Origin: Algoriphagus sp. Y33
GTDB lineage: Bacteria > Bacteroidota > Bacteroidia > Cytophagales > Cyclobacteriaceae
Length of the DNA stretch: 64,000 bases
Reading direction: 5' to 3'
NCBI RefSeq assembly: GCF_014838715.1
Contig: NZ_CP061947.1
Location: 3,410,001 to 3,474,000, forward strand
This document shows, piece after piece, positions 6,317 through 15,933 of this stretch. The first letter of the stretch is position 1. Each line of letters begins with the position of its first letter. Made by a program: the position numbers and the translations under genes. The notes beneath the pieces are model-generated. The model worked only from the letters and a program-made list of their open reading frames with translations, searched no databases and was not told the DNA's origin.

Positions 6317-8998
6317 ATGAAATTAAAACATTTCAAGGGCATACTATGGCCAAAAAGTTTATCCAAACCCTCAATTTTAATGAAACTACCTTTCTTCTTT
6401 TTTGTTTTCAGTAGCTTTCATCTCTTGGCTAGCAATAGTTTTTCCCAAAATAAAGTAACCTTAAATATCCAGAAGGGCTCACTTGAGTCCATCATGTCAA
6501 CTATTGAAGAACAGACACCATACAGCTTTGTATTCAATAATGATGAGCTGAACATTCAGGATAAGTTTGATATCAACGTAATAGATGAAAATATTGATAG
6601 AACATTGGGATTACTTTTTCACTCTACTCATATTACGTATACCATTAAGAATAAACACATAGTTCTTTCCAAGGCCAAAGATCAGAATGCAAAATTTACA
6701 ATCAGTGGTGTGGTTAAGGATGCTGTCAACGGCGAATCACTCTTCGGGGCAACCGTCCTCTTAAAAGGCACTTCCATTGGAAACACAACCAATGAATATG
6801 GTTTTTATTCTATCACAGCGCCTGAAGGTAATTATACCATAACCATTTCCTATATAGGTTTTACAACTTTTGAAAGGACAATTAACCTTAGCTCTAATCA
6901 AAAACTCGACATTGAGCTCAAAGAGGATGCCGCTGAATTAGATGAAGTAGTCATCACAGCTGAAGAATCAAAGAAAGTTGACCTCAGCACACCACAAATG
7001 AGTATGGCAAAACTTTCAACTAGGGATATCAAACAGATACCTGTGGTTTTGGGTGAGGTGGATTTGATCAAGTCTATTCAATTGCTGCCAGGTGTTACCA
7101 ATGCAGGAGAAGGTGCATCGGGTTTCAATGTACGCGGTGGTGCAGAAGACCAAAACCTAATTCTTTTGGATGAAGCAATTATTTACAACGCATCCCATTT
7201 GTTTGGTTTCTTCTCGGTTTTCAATGCTGATGCTATTAAGGATGTTACACTTTATAAAGGAGGCATTCCTGCACGTTTTGGAGGGCGGGCTTCTTCGGTA
7301 CTGGATATACGCCAAAAAGACGGAAATAGTAAAGAATTTGGACTCACCGGCGGCATTGGTTCCGTTTCCAGCCGTTTGGCGGCAGAAGGGCCATTGTTTA
7401 AAGACAAAGGCTCGTTTCTAATGGCCGGTAGAGCTTCTTATGTAGATATATTTTTAGCCTTAGCTAACCAAAGCAGCAGAGCCGGATTTTACGATTTGAA
7501 TCTGAAAACAAATTATGAAATTGATGGGAAGAACAAATTATACCTATCCGGTTATTTAGGCCATGATAACTTTAACGTGGCAGGAGCAGGATTTACTAAT
7601 GCATACGGAAACCTCTCCGGAAATCTGCGATGGAATCATATTTTCAATAACAAACTATTCTCCAATACATCCTTAATATACAGTCGATATAATTACAACC
7701 TGGAACTTGAGGGAATGGATTGGAGCTCAGATATCAGCAATTATAATATGCGCTATGATTTTGAGTATTATGCAAGCGATAGATTAACATTTGATTTTGG
7801 AGTAAATGGTGTTTACTATAAGTTTAATCCAGGCAGAATCAATCCTTTAAATGCAACTTCGGATATTAACCCGGAGAAATTGGACAACCAATTTGCTTTA
7901 GAAGCCGGATTGTATGCAGGTTTAGAACATAAAGTTTCCGGCAAGCTCACCGCTCAATATGGCTTGCGTTTTAGTTACTTTAATCGACTTGGAAAGCAAA
8001 CCTTGAACAATTACGCCAATAATTTACCGGTGGTTTACAACGAAGAATTAGGCATTTATGAGCGTACCGAACCTATTTCTAATACCGACTACGGTAAGGG
8101 AAAAAGCATCGCTACCTTCAATAATTTAGAACCCCGGTTTGCACTTTCATACCAGCTTAACGAGAAGTCTTCTGTTAAGGCAAGTTATAACCGGATGGCC
8201 CAATATCTGCATTTAATTTCCAACACCGCATCAGCCACGCCATTAGATGTTTGGACACCCAGCGGAAAGTTTATTGACCCTCAAATTGCAGACCAGTATG
8301 CTGTAGGCTACTTCAGAAATTTCAGCGAAAATATGTTTTCAATCGAAGCCGAAGCCTATTACAAAACTATCGACAACAGAGTAGATTATATCAACGGTGC
8401 AGAACTTATAGCACAGAACACCATTGAAACCGAAATTTTGACCGGTGAAGCCCGAGCTTATGGATTAGAGTTTCTATTGCGGAAAAACCTAGGCGATTTT
8501 ACAGGCTGGGTGGCGTATACGTTGTCAAAATCCCAACAGCGCACACCTGGCGGAGCAGCTGGCGGAACAGGCATTAATAACGGGAAATGGTATAATTCCA
8601 ACTGGGACAGAACCCACGACTTTTCGTTTACCGGAAGTTACGAACTCACCGAAAAATGGCGATTTGGAGCCAATATGGTATTTCAGACAGGACGACCCGT
8701 TACCTATCCAAACGGACAGTTTCTATACAACGGGTTATCCGTGGCGACTTATTCTGAAAGGAATGCAGACCGATTGCCGGCTTATCACAGACTAGACCTT
8801 TCGGCAACCTTAACACCACAAAAAAACAAAAATAGAAAATGGCAAGGGGAATGGGTATTTGGCATATACAACGCTTATAACCGAAGAAATGCAGCCTCTA
8901 TTTCTTTTGGTCAAAATCAAAAGACAGGCGCAACTGAAGCCACTCGTACTGCCATATTTGGCATTGTTCCTTCAGCAACATACAACTTTAAATTTTAA
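6317..8998 (+). CDS. TonB-dependent transducer receptor (STN + CarboxypepD-like + plug + barrel)
   Basis: An 893-residue outer-membrane receptor. A signal peptide lies behind a second possible start (Met22, position 6380: LPFFFFVFSSFHLLASNSFS). An STN secretin-like signalling domain spans about 47-120, and a carboxypeptidase-regulatory-like beta sandwich about 130-213 (TISGVVKDAVNGESLFGATV). The plug spans about 225-340 (IKSIQLLPGVTNAGEGASGF, then NVRGGAEDQNLILLDEA), and a 22-strand barrel follows to the C-terminal Phe. The STN domain makes it a transducer that reports occupancy to the FecR upstream. The plug with NVRGG and LLDE is usual for this Bacteroidota clade. The substrate cannot be read from the sequence; the partner is a DUF4249 lipoprotein rather than SusD. 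Confidence 0.95.
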   Translation: MKLKHFKGILWPKSLSKPSILMKLPFFFFVFSSFHLLASNSFSQNKVTLNIQKGSLESIMSTIEEQTPYSFVFNNDELNIQDKFDINVIDENIDRTLGLLFHSTHITYTIKNKHIVLSKAKDQNAKFTISGVVKDAVNGESLFGATVLLKGTSIGNTTNEYGFYSITAPEGNYTITISYIGFTTFERTINLSSNQKLDIELKEDAAELDEVVITAEESKKVDLSTPQMSMAKLSTRDIKQIPVVLGEVDLIKSIQLLPGVTNAGEGASGFNVRGGAEDQNLILLDEAIIYNASHLFGFFSVFNADAIKDVTLYKGGIPARFGGRASSVLDIRQKDGNSKEFGLTGGIGSVSSRLAAEGPLFKDKGSFLMAGRASYVDIFLALANQSSRAGFYDLNLKTNYEIDGKNKLYLSGYLGHDNFNVAGAGFTNAYGNLSGNLRWNHIFNNKLFSNTSLIYSRYNYNLELEGMDWSSDISNYNMRYDFEYYASDRLTFDFGVNGVYYKFNPGRINPLNATSDINPEKLDNQFALEAGLYAGLEHKVSGKLTAQYGLRFSYFNRLGKQTLNNYANNLPVVYNEELGIYERTEPISNTDYGKGKSIATFNNLEPRFALSYQLNEKSSVKASYNRMAQYLHLISNTASATPLDVWTPSGKFIDPQIADQYAVGYFRNFSENMFSIEAEAYYKTIDNRVDYINGAELIAQNTIETEILTGEARAYGLEFLLRKNLGDFTGWVAYTLSKSQQRTPGGAAGGTGINNGKWYNSNWDRTHDFSFTGSYELTEKWRFGANMVFQTGRPVTYPNGQFLYNGLSVATYSERNADRLPAYHRLDLSATLTPQKNKNRKWQGEWVFGIYNAYNRRNAASISFGQNQKTGATEATRTAIFGIVPSATYNFKF

Positions 8999-9002
8999 AA
9001 CA

Positions 9003-9839
9003 ATGAAAAATATAAATATATATAACAAATTAGGGGTCCTTATTATAATAATAGGATTACTAAACTCATGTACCGATGTCATAGATGTGAATGTCCCAAA
9101 CGGCGGCGCACGATTGGTGGTCGATGCGTCTATTAAATGGCAAAAAGGTACATCAGGAGAAACACAAACCATTAATCTAAGAGAATCAACCGCTTTTTTT
9201 GATATCAATCAAGATGTCCCTGTTAAGGGTGCTTCAGTAACTGTAACCAAAGAAAACGACGGGTCAATAGTTGTGTTTGCCGACCAGAATAATGGTAGTT
9301 ACACTGCAACAGATTTTGTTCCGGAATTAAACGCATCGTACACTTTGGAAATCCTTTACAAAGGCAACTCCTACAAGGCAACCGAAACCTTAATGGCAGG
9401 ACCTGTTATTACCCGAGTTGAACAAATCATTGATGAAGCTGATGGTGACACGGAAATTGAGCTTCAAGTATTTTTTGACGACCCCCGAGATGTTAAAAAT
9501 TATTATTTAGGCGAATTTACTCCGGCTAATTTACCACTGCCGTCTCTTGCAGTTATTAGCGATAAATTTACAGATGGAAACGAAAATTTTATCGAGAACG
9601 ATAATGACAACTATGTGGCCGGAGTAACTGTAGGTATTAATGTGTATGGTATTTCACGACGATATTATGACTATTTAAACATATTGATTCAACAAGCTGG
9701 AAGTGAAGAAGGCGGGCCTTTCCCAACTACCCCTGTACAGTTAAAAGGAAACGTCACTAATGTCAATGATTCTAACGAAGAAGTGTTGGGATATTTTAGG
9801 CTTGGTGAATTCAACACCACCTCATATACAATTAATTAA
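9003..9839 (+). CDS. DUF4249 outer-membrane lipoprotein, receptor partner
   Basis: A 278-residue protein counted from ATG 9003, four bases after the receptor stop, so the two are translationally close. The frame is open further upstream into the receptor gene, but the N-terminus from 9003 makes a proper lipoprotein signal: a hydrophobic run (LGVLIIIIGLL) and lipobox LLNSC with Cys24. DUF4249 proteins regularly follow TonB receptors of this type and are thought to be their surface accessory subunit, as SusD is for SusC. The body contains Ig-like beta segments (DVPVKGASVTVTKENDGSIV, SYTLEILYKGNSYKATETL). It is shorter than many family members (about 350-400 residues) but ends without sign of truncation. 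Confidence 0.88.
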   Translation: MKNINIYNKLGVLIIIIGLLNSCTDVIDVNVPNGGARLVVDASIKWQKGTSGETQTINLRESTAFFDINQDVPVKGASVTVTKENDGSIVVFADQNNGSYTATDFVPELNASYTLEILYKGNSYKATETLMAGPVITRVEQIIDEADGDTEIELQVFFDDPRDVKNYYLGEFTPANLPLPSLAVISDKFTDGNENFIENDNDNYVAGVTVGINVYGISRRYYDYLNILIQQAGSEEGGPFPTTPVQLKGNVTNVNDSNEEVLGYFRLGEFNTTSYTIN

Positions 9840-9954
9840 CAATAGGATATAGGAGTAGTATCGCCGTAAAAACCCATAAGGTGGAAATCGATGAGCTGAT
9901 AGTACTTATTGAAAATACGCTGTATCCAGATCTAACTACTTCAGCTTAAAACTT

Positions 9955-10548
9955 ATGAGTAACATCACAATTGTACAGAAAAGTATGTGCGGTTTTAGAG
10001 CTATAGTTGTGCTGTTATTTTTGAGTTTGTCGCTAACGTATGGGCAGGTGGTGCCTCTGACTTCATCTCAAAAGACCCATAAGATTGCAGGGGATGTTTT
10101 ACGCGGTGCCATGCCAGCTTTGGCTTTGGGTTCTACTTTCATTTGGAAAGATGGTCAAAAAGGAACCTATCAATTCTCCAAAGCCCTGGCTGGCACTATT
10201 GCTTTAACGTATGGTTTAAAACTAGCCACAAATAAAGAACGGCCGAATGGTGAAAACAACAATAGTTTTCCATCCGGTCATACTTCTGTTGCATTTGCCA
10301 GTGCTGCATTTGTGCAAAAAAGATACGGTTGGGAATTTGGCATTCCTGCCTACCTCTTAGCAGGATATGTTGGATATACAAGGATCGAAGCAAACAAGCA
10401 CGATGGCGTAGATGTGCTAGCGGGTGCTGCGATAGGTGTTGGAATAAGTTATTTGTTCACCAAACGGTATGATGAGGAAAAGAAGTTAGGAATTTCTTCA
10501 GGCTTTATTGAAGGCACACCTATACTAGGTTTAACCTACAAATTTTAA
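9955..10548 (+). CDS. PAP2-family membrane phosphatase (1)
   Basis: A 197-residue type-2 phosphatidic acid phosphatase. The catalytic motifs are present in order: KLATNKERP (motif 1, K-x6-RP), FPSGHTSVAF (motif 2) and TRIEANKHDGVDVLAG (motif 3, with His and Asp). A signal/anchor lies at the N-terminus, either from 9955 or from the internal Met at 9985 (RAIVVLLFLSLSLTYGQ). Members dephosphorylate lipid phosphates such as undecaprenyl diphosphate or phosphatidate at the periplasmic face. The 115 bp upstream hold a short coding-like frame (KTHKVEIDELIVLIENTLYP) that I cannot assign. A second PAP2 gene follows 35 bp later. Confidence 0.9.
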   Translation: MSNITIVQKSMCGFRAIVVLLFLSLSLTYGQVVPLTSSQKTHKIAGDVLRGAMPALALGSTFIWKDGQKGTYQFSKALAGTIALTYGLKLATNKERPNGENNNSFPSGHTSVAFASAAFVQKRYGWEFGIPAYLLAGYVGYTRIEANKHDGVDVLAGAAIGVGISYLFTKRYDEEKKLGISSGFIEGTPILGLTYKF

Positions 10549-10583
10549 TTTCTTTTGAGAAAGATTACTTTAAATAAACTAAA

Positions 10584-11327
10584 ATGAATAAAATAATAAT
10601 TGTACTTCTTCTATCTTTATCTGTTATAAAGGTTAACGGACAAAACGCTTCAATTGACTCGACAAATAACAATAAAACTATTCAATACAAATCACTCATA
10701 ATCCCAACTGTTTTAATCGGGTATGGAGTTATTGGTCTTACAAACCCTGCTTTAAAAGATATTAATATCAGTGCAAAAAATGATTTTAGAGGGTATGATG
10801 ATAAGAAATTAAACATCGACGATTTTTCTCAGTACAGTCCGTTTGTATCTGTATATGCATTAAATGCGATGGGTATAAAGGGAAAAAATAATTTTAAAGA
10901 TAGAACCATTATTTTGGGAACGGCATATCTTATAATGGGCGGCACTGTAAGCATACTAAAAAAGACTACAAAAGTTACCAGACCAGATGGCTCCTCCTCA
11001 ACCTCATTTCCTTCGGGGCATACCGCTACGGCTTTTATGGCTGCCGAATTTTTATATCAAGAATATAAAGATGTATCCGTTTGGTATGGCATTACCGGTT
11101 ATGTGATCGCTGCCGGCACAGGTCTTTTTAGAATATACAACGATAAGCATTGGCTTACCGATGTTGCCGCAGGTGCGGGAATAGGAATTTTAAGTACCAA
11201 GATTGCTTATTGGATTCATCCACTAATTGATAAAACAATTTTCAAAGAAAAGGATAAGATAAATGGAATTGCTATGCCTTTTTATAATGGAAGAGAATAT
11301 GGGTTGGGATTATCAATGACATTCTGA
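10584..11327 (+). CDS. PAP2-family membrane phosphatase (2)
   Basis: A 247-residue PAP2 phosphatase with signal peptide (MNKIIIVLLLSLSVIKVNGQ). The motifs KKTTKVTRPDG, FPSGHTATAFMAAEFLY and FRIYNDKHWLTDVAAGAG correspond to catalytic motifs 1-3, with His and Asp conserved. It is a paralogue of the gene 35 bp upstream but about 50 residues longer at the N-terminal side, and has the C-terminal outer-barrel-like ending GLGLSMTF. Location after the receptor operon is suggestive of co-regulation but the 115-bp gap before the first PAP2 gene argues for a separate promoter. The lipid substrate is unknown. Confidence 0.9.
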   Translation: MNKIIIVLLLSLSVIKVNGQNASIDSTNNNKTIQYKSLIIPTVLIGYGVIGLTNPALKDINISAKNDFRGYDDKKLNIDDFSQYSPFVSVYALNAMGIKGKNNFKDRTIILGTAYLIMGGTVSILKKTTKVTRPDGSSSTSFPSGHTATAFMAAEFLYQEYKDVSVWYGITGYVIAAGTGLFRIYNDKHWLTDVAAGAGIGILSTKIAYWIHPLIDKTIFKEKDKINGIAMPFYNGREYGLGLSMTF

Positions 11328-11801
11328 AAAGGATTTAACCATTTGTAACAAATAAGTAGTTGTTAGAAATGTGATGACGCTTTATTTTGCATTAGTCAGT
11401 TTGGTCGAAACATTAGTTATAATTCTTAGTATTGATGTTGAACAAACAACTCTAAGTTAGCTCATTTTGTATTAATAGCTAGTTTCGTTAATTTTATATT
11501 ATTAAAACTGTAGTCAAAAGAAACACTATCACAAAATCAGGTTTTTCATAGTATCTTGAATTTCTTAGCAATAGAAATACCTATATATAACGAAAACATG
11601 AACATATATAAATCATTAACTGTCTATCTAAATATAATAATTGGAAAGGTCTAACAATTTGCACCATAATTTAATTTGAACAGCTATACCAAACCAATAC
11701 TTTAAGGCAAATGTAATCCTATAGGTAAAAACCGTCCTTTGGTCTATAATTACTAAGGTAGCTAGAAATTAGGATTCTTGGAATAAATAAACTTAAACAT
11801 A
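11328..11801. other. Intergenic stretch without recognised gene
   Basis: These 474 bp are very AT-rich with stops in all frames. I see no hairpin with a T tract, no repeat shared with the rest of the window and no RNA gene. Confidence 0.5.
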
Positions 11802-12419
11802 ATGGATATCACTTATCGTTCTTCTGTGTTCAAAACCGCAAATAAACAGAAATCAAAAATATATTTGAAGGTTTCCGGGACCACAAACAAGTCAATTAAG
11901 ACAGCAATTTCAGATTTTGAAGCCACCATGGTTTTCATGGGGAACGACCCTTTTGACCTCGCTTTTGTGTTGACAATTAACACGGCGAGTTTCCGAGATG
12001 AAGCGAACGGAATTGAAAACCACTTGTACGGATTTGGTGATAGAAATACGGTTGGTTATCCCCTGATCAGTTTTATCAGTAGTGATATAGCTGTTTGGGA
12101 CTACAAAAAATATAAGCTGTTTGGGACCTTAATGATGCAGGAAGTTTCCAGAATTATGGTAATTGAGGCTATTGATAGAAGTAACTATGATGACAATGAG
12201 AAAATGACTTTTCCAAGATTTGAATTCAGGGGGAAAATTTACTCTTCCGTTTTCGAGGACCAGATTAACATACCTCAAAATAAAGCAGGAAACGAAATAG
12301 AACTGTATGCTGACATTCAGTTTGAAACGTGGAATGTGCATGAAATTGCAGAAAAGGACCACTTTAACTTACATGGAAAAATAAATCCGATATTGCCAAG
12401 GGTTCGGAAAAGTATTTGA
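11802..12419 (+). CDS. Hypothetical protein, 205 residues
   Basis: I do not recognise this protein. It has no signal peptide or membrane segment, is mixed alpha/beta in composition, and has a phenylalanine- and aspartate-rich middle (SDFEATMVFMGNDPFDLAF, residues about 42-60) and a basic C-terminus (LPRVRKSI). It is flanked by a 474-bp empty gap on the left and by a dead serine recombinase on the right, so it may be cargo of a decayed mobile element. The continuous frame, clean ATG and amino-acid composition suggest it is a real gene. Confidence 0.6.
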   Translation: MDITYRSSVFKTANKQKSKIYLKVSGTTNKSIKTAISDFEATMVFMGNDPFDLAFVLTINTASFRDEANGIENHLYGFGDRNTVGYPLISFISSDIAVWDYKKYKLFGTLMMQEVSRIMVIEAIDRSNYDDNEKMTFPRFEFRGKIYSSVFEDQINIPQNKAGNEIELYADIQFETWNVHEIAEKDHFNLHGKINPILPRVRKSI

Positions 12420-12527
12420 GGTGCAATCAAATTTCTTGTATTATCAATTTCTAACTTCTGATGATATCGACATAAATCCCTCATTTATTACACAGAGGAA
12501 CTTACTACACCATTGCAAAATTATGTC

Positions 12528-13030
12528 CTAAAGAGATTTAAACAACCAATCCAAAAGCTCCAAATCCCCCTCAAAATGGTTCGACTTCTGTATCACAAGC
12601 CCCATCCCATAAGAGAAAGGCGACTTTTCTTCATTCTTTTCACCCTGTAAATCCCTGTCTATCAAATACATTAAATTGACAATAGAAATAATTATAGCGG
12701 TTCGACTTTTAGATTTGTCAAAACACAGTTTTTCAGGAAAAATCAAACCAATCAGCATTCTTTTTGGGCTGTCGATGTATTTAAAAACAATTCGTCAAGT
12801 TTCGAAATTCTGCTAACAAACTGATTTACAAAATTTTTCATATACAAATCAGACTTGGGTTTATTCAATGTCAGTTGCTTCTAGAGTTGAACTATTGTCT
12901 CATTGGTAATTGCCTTAATTTCCTTATAATCTGCCCCATCTATATCTCCTACCAAAAGGAAATTGCGTAGATTTTAAAACCCTTCTATTTTTTGGTTAAT
13001 ATTTAATGATACAGTTTTCAATGGATCTAG
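12528..13030 (-). pseudogene. Decayed serine recombinase, C-terminal region
   Basis: On the minus strand a coding trace runs from about 13030 to 12528. Upstream it reads DIDGADYKEIKAITNETIVQ, then YMKNFVNQFVSRISKLDELF and NTSTAQKEC; after a frame change it continues as LIGLIFPEKLCFDKSKSRTA and ends with LLDWLFKSL. The order (helical region, then a LIG-x-x-FPEKL-x-FD motif) matches the C-terminal end of large Bacteroidota serine recombinases. Two in-frame stops (near 12981 and 12887) and the frameshift near 12757 show it is dead. The catalytic N-terminal resolvase domain is not in the window. Confidence 0.7.
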
Positions 13031-13051
13031 AGCTGTTTTATACTACGTTTT

Positions 13052-14566
13052 TTATTCCGCGGAATTTCTTTTTATCAAGTCAAGTACAAAGTTCATTTGA
13101 GTGTCTTTTTGGTTTAGATAATCTTCGGTGGTTTGCGAAACTTCATAGTCTGGAATAATTCCCCTGTAGTATATCTGATTCGACTTTTTGGGAACATCCT
13201 GCTCCAAATTGACGACCGAAAAGAATGTTTCCACTTTGGATTTAGGTAATATATAGCCCAAAGGTGTATGTCCGTTATGTCCATAATAACCGCCCATTGT
13301 TTCTTCACCGATTACCGTTGCATTTTCATTTCCCGTCACCATTGCAGCAAACAAACTTCCTGCTGATGCTACTGCCGGACTTGTTAAAAGATAGATGTTT
13401 CCCGTAAAAGCATTCCTATTTGGTTCTCTAATTTTATGGTCACCGCTCAACGGTCCTTGGTAAAAACGATTCTCTTTTTCCAAATAAAAGTCTTCTTGAA
13501 ACATTTTATTGTATCTTCCGACTCCCAACGGTCTTAAAAATCTTGGGATTTTCGTATAGGCATATTTAAGGTAAGGCATTTTTTTAAAACTAATCCAAGC
13601 CTGTTGGTTTTCTTGAAAATTCCTTTGTGTTAGGTAAGAATAAGTAACCAAATCATTTGGGTCTGTTCCTCCTCCATTTTGGCGAATATCCACAATCAAA
13701 TTTTTTATGTTTTTATTCTTGATATTAGAAAAAATACTATCGAGAAAAACGAGGTAGCTTTTGTGTTCTTCTGTTGTTTCATTTCCCATACTAAAGGTGT
13801 AAACAGTTAATAGCCCTGTAGAAGTATCTATTTGTTCGTATTTGTATTTTTGCTCGTCTTTTAAGTCGGCATAGTATATTTGGTCAAAGGGTTTAGAATA
13901 CCTATTGTTGAAACGTTTGTAATATTCCGAATAACCAACACTTTTAATTGTCTTTCTTTCTTCTAGATTAGAAGTATGCACTTTGAACGTTACATGAAAT
14001 TTTTCCTGTTGTCCATAATTAAACCTGTAAAATTTTGAAAAATGGGTTCTAACACCGATTCTTTTCCCCGTAATATTTTGCCCGTCGGTGGTGTAATACT
14101 TGTAAAGGTTTAAAACAACTTCTGAAATGGGAATTCCGTTTATTTCAACAATTTCAGAACCAAGCGGGATTTCTCCGTTTTCATAGTTGATAATCCATTT
14201 ACCGTCAATCCATTTGATAGGGTATGGAAAATAGCCATAGCTTTCTTTTCGTAGGTTTTTTAAATGTTTTTCGGGTAAACCCGTATCATTATGCAAACTG
14301 CCTTCAAAGTCAGTTAGTTGACAAATGATGTTGTAAAAGTCAAGATAGGTATTGGATTTCCCGATTTCTTTTTCAGCCCAATGATAAATACTGTCTATTT
14401 GCTCTTTTGTCCGGTACTTGTAAAGTCCCGAATTGGCTTTAAGACGTATATTTTTAAATACTTCCAAATCTTTGTACATCTTCTTCTGCGGAAAGGTATC
14501 CTCTATGGATTGAGCCAATATGACATTGGACATGATGACAAAAAGAAGTGATAAATAATTTTTCAT
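13052..14566 (-). CDS. S41-family (tail-specific) secreted peptidase
   Basis: A 504-residue protein counted from Met at 14566. That start gives a clean signal peptide (MKNYLSLLFVIMSNVILAQS), whereas the frame also extends 38 codons upstream without one. The S41 core shows NLIVDIRQNGGGTDPNDLV (the strand before the active site), then LLTSPAVASAGSLFAAMV with the nucleophilic Ser about residue 401 in SAGS. A conserved GEETMGG follows, where the family has its GExTxG segment. A PDZ-like segment precedes it (GEIPLGSEIVEINGIPISEV). Members cleave proteins or peptides in the periplasm. The general base Lys/Glu cannot be assigned by eye. It is followed upstream by an AraC regulator on the same strand, 64 bp away. 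Confidence 0.9.
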   Translation of the reverse strand: MKNYLSLLFVIMSNVILAQSIEDTFPQKKMYKDLEVFKNIRLKANSGLYKYRTKEQIDSIYHWAEKEIGKSNTYLDFYNIICQLTDFEGSLHNDTGLPEKHLKNLRKESYGYFPYPIKWIDGKWIINYENGEIPLGSEIVEINGIPISEVVLNLYKYYTTDGQNITGKRIGVRTHFSKFYRFNYGQQEKFHVTFKVHTSNLEERKTIKSVGYSEYYKRFNNRYSKPFDQIYYADLKDEQKYKYEQIDTSTGLLTVYTFSMGNETTEEHKSYLVFLDSIFSNIKNKNIKNLIVDIRQNGGGTDPNDLVTYSYLTQRNFQENQQAWISFKKMPYLKYAYTKIPRFLRPLGVGRYNKMFQEDFYLEKENRFYQGPLSGDHKIREPNRNAFTGNIYLLTSPAVASAGSLFAAMVTGNENATVIGEETMGGYYGHNGHTPLGYILPKSKVETFFSVVNLEQDVPKKSNQIYYRGIIPDYEVSQTTEDYLNQKDTQMNFVLDLIKRNSAE

Positions 14567-14630
14567 TCGAATTTTAAATTTCTCCAAATGTAAGGGCATG
14601 CCGAAAAGAGCACTTGTATAATCTTGGCAA

Positions 14631-15404
14631 TTATGAAAAGTCGATAAAATTTTCTTGGTATACTTTTGGTGAAATACCAACGTAGCGTTTAAACGTTTTG
14701 GAAAAATGGGACATATCCGTAAAATTATATCGATAAGCTATTTCGGTTAATTCTGAATTTGAATCGATTAAGTTTTTGCAGGAAAAAATTTTCTTCATCA
14801 AAACATAGTTCATCGGTGTCATTCCGGTTGAAGCCTTAAATTTTTTGACAAATCCATATTTATTGATATTTACCATTCTTGAAAGGTCTTCCAAGCAAAA
14901 TTTATCGTAAATATTATCCTCGATGTAATTGTTAATTTCTTTGAATCCGTTAAGATTTTGTTGGGAATATTCCTTTTCGTCTTCTTCTGAGTAAAATTTT
15001 AATGTATTCACAAATTGTTTTAGGAAAAGTCCAACGGTTTCAGGATTTCTTGTGTCCATAGCGTTTTTGAGTTCCACGAACAATTGGTTTGATTTTTCAT
15101 TATTGATTTTCCGGTTAACGAACCTGATATTTTTTCCGTTCAGCAAATATTTCATCAAGTCGTTTGACAGGTATATAGTGTCAAATTTCAGACAACTATT
15201 TTTATCTATCAAAGGGTTGGAATGTGTTTCGTAAGGATTGGTAATTGAAATACTACCCTTTTCGCTAAAAAAGCTTTGATTGTCAAAATCAATTTGTTCA
15301 ATTCCTTTGTGAATAAGTGAAATACAAAACGTTTCGTGAAAATGTTTTGGGAAATCAGTCGTTTGGTTTTCTATGGTTATATATTCTAAATTATCGAATG
15401 CCAT
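14631..15404 (-). CDS. AraC-family regulator with N-terminal cupin domain
   Basis: A 257-residue regulator. The N-terminal part (1-85) has the AraC sensing-cupin pattern (DFPKHFHETFCISLIHKG, then EKGSISITNPYETHSNPL, with His-x-His metal or ligand residues). The C-terminal DNA-binding domain (about 155-255) has the first HTH in KFCLEDLSRMVNINKYGFVK and the second in LTEIAYRYNFTDMSHFSKTF, followed by FKRYVGISPKVYQ. The layout is that of AraC activators responding to small molecules. It lies directly upstream of the S41 peptidase on the same strand, so the two could form one unit. Confidence 0.92.
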   Translation of the reverse strand: MAFDNLEYITIENQTTDFPKHFHETFCISLIHKGIEQIDFDNQSFFSEKGSISITNPYETHSNPLIDKNSCLKFDTIYLSNDLMKYLLNGKNIRFVNRKINNEKSNQLFVELKNAMDTRNPETVGLFLKQFVNTLKFYSEEDEKEYSQQNLNGFKEINNYIEDNIYDKFCLEDLSRMVNINKYGFVKKFKASTGMTPMNYVLMKKIFSCKNLIDSNSELTEIAYRYNFTDMSHFSKTFKRYVGISPKVYQENFIDFS

Positions 15405-15933
15405 TCTTGCTTGTTCAGTCGTTTTATCAGATGTTGCCTAATACTTGTGGGCAGGCATTGCCCTACCCTATTGCGTCTATATTCTCCTCGTCTACAGAGG
15501 TCAGGGGGTCTGCTGACACCAAATTATTGATTTCGGAGATACTGTCAAGCAGACTCTGGATATTTTATTGGAAGTGGACAGCACATGTGTATAGATCTCC
15601 CCGTCGGCATAGTCTGGTGGCTCGTGTGGACTGGGGGGTAACGGCAATTCACTCACCCCATCCCTTTCCTGAAGAGAGGGCCCTTGTTTGGTACAATCAT
15701 CCATATATCATAAGGAGTTTGATGGTTTCCGAATTTAAGCCCGGAGGGGTGTGCTAAAAGTCGGTTGCGCTTTCTGATGGTAAAGAGCAGTAGTAAAAGC
15801 GGGAATAAAATGATACTTTCCCCGCACACAAGCCCGTTCCCGAATCGTTTCGCTATACGGGACAGGCAGTGCAGCTGCGATTCCATTGTTTCCAGCAGTG
15901 CTGGGCAGGCAGTGACTCGCACGCAACGGAAAC
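15405..15933. other. Decayed or foreign intergenic DNA with coding-like fragments
   Basis: This 529-bp gap is clearly more GC-rich than its neighbours and open in several frames, yet no frame forms a recognisable protein. A minus-strand fragment near 15460-15585 reads NIQSLLDSISEINNLVSADP, then LTSVDEENIDAIG, which looks like true protein broken by stops on both sides. The rest is not assignable. Composition and broken frames suggest the remains of a mobile or plasmid-borne gene. Confidence 0.45.

Noticed and set aside
15317..15757. A 146-codon plus-strand frame overlapping the start of the AraC gene.
   Set aside because: It runs antisense to the conserved N-terminus of the AraC regulator and has no family-like stretch.
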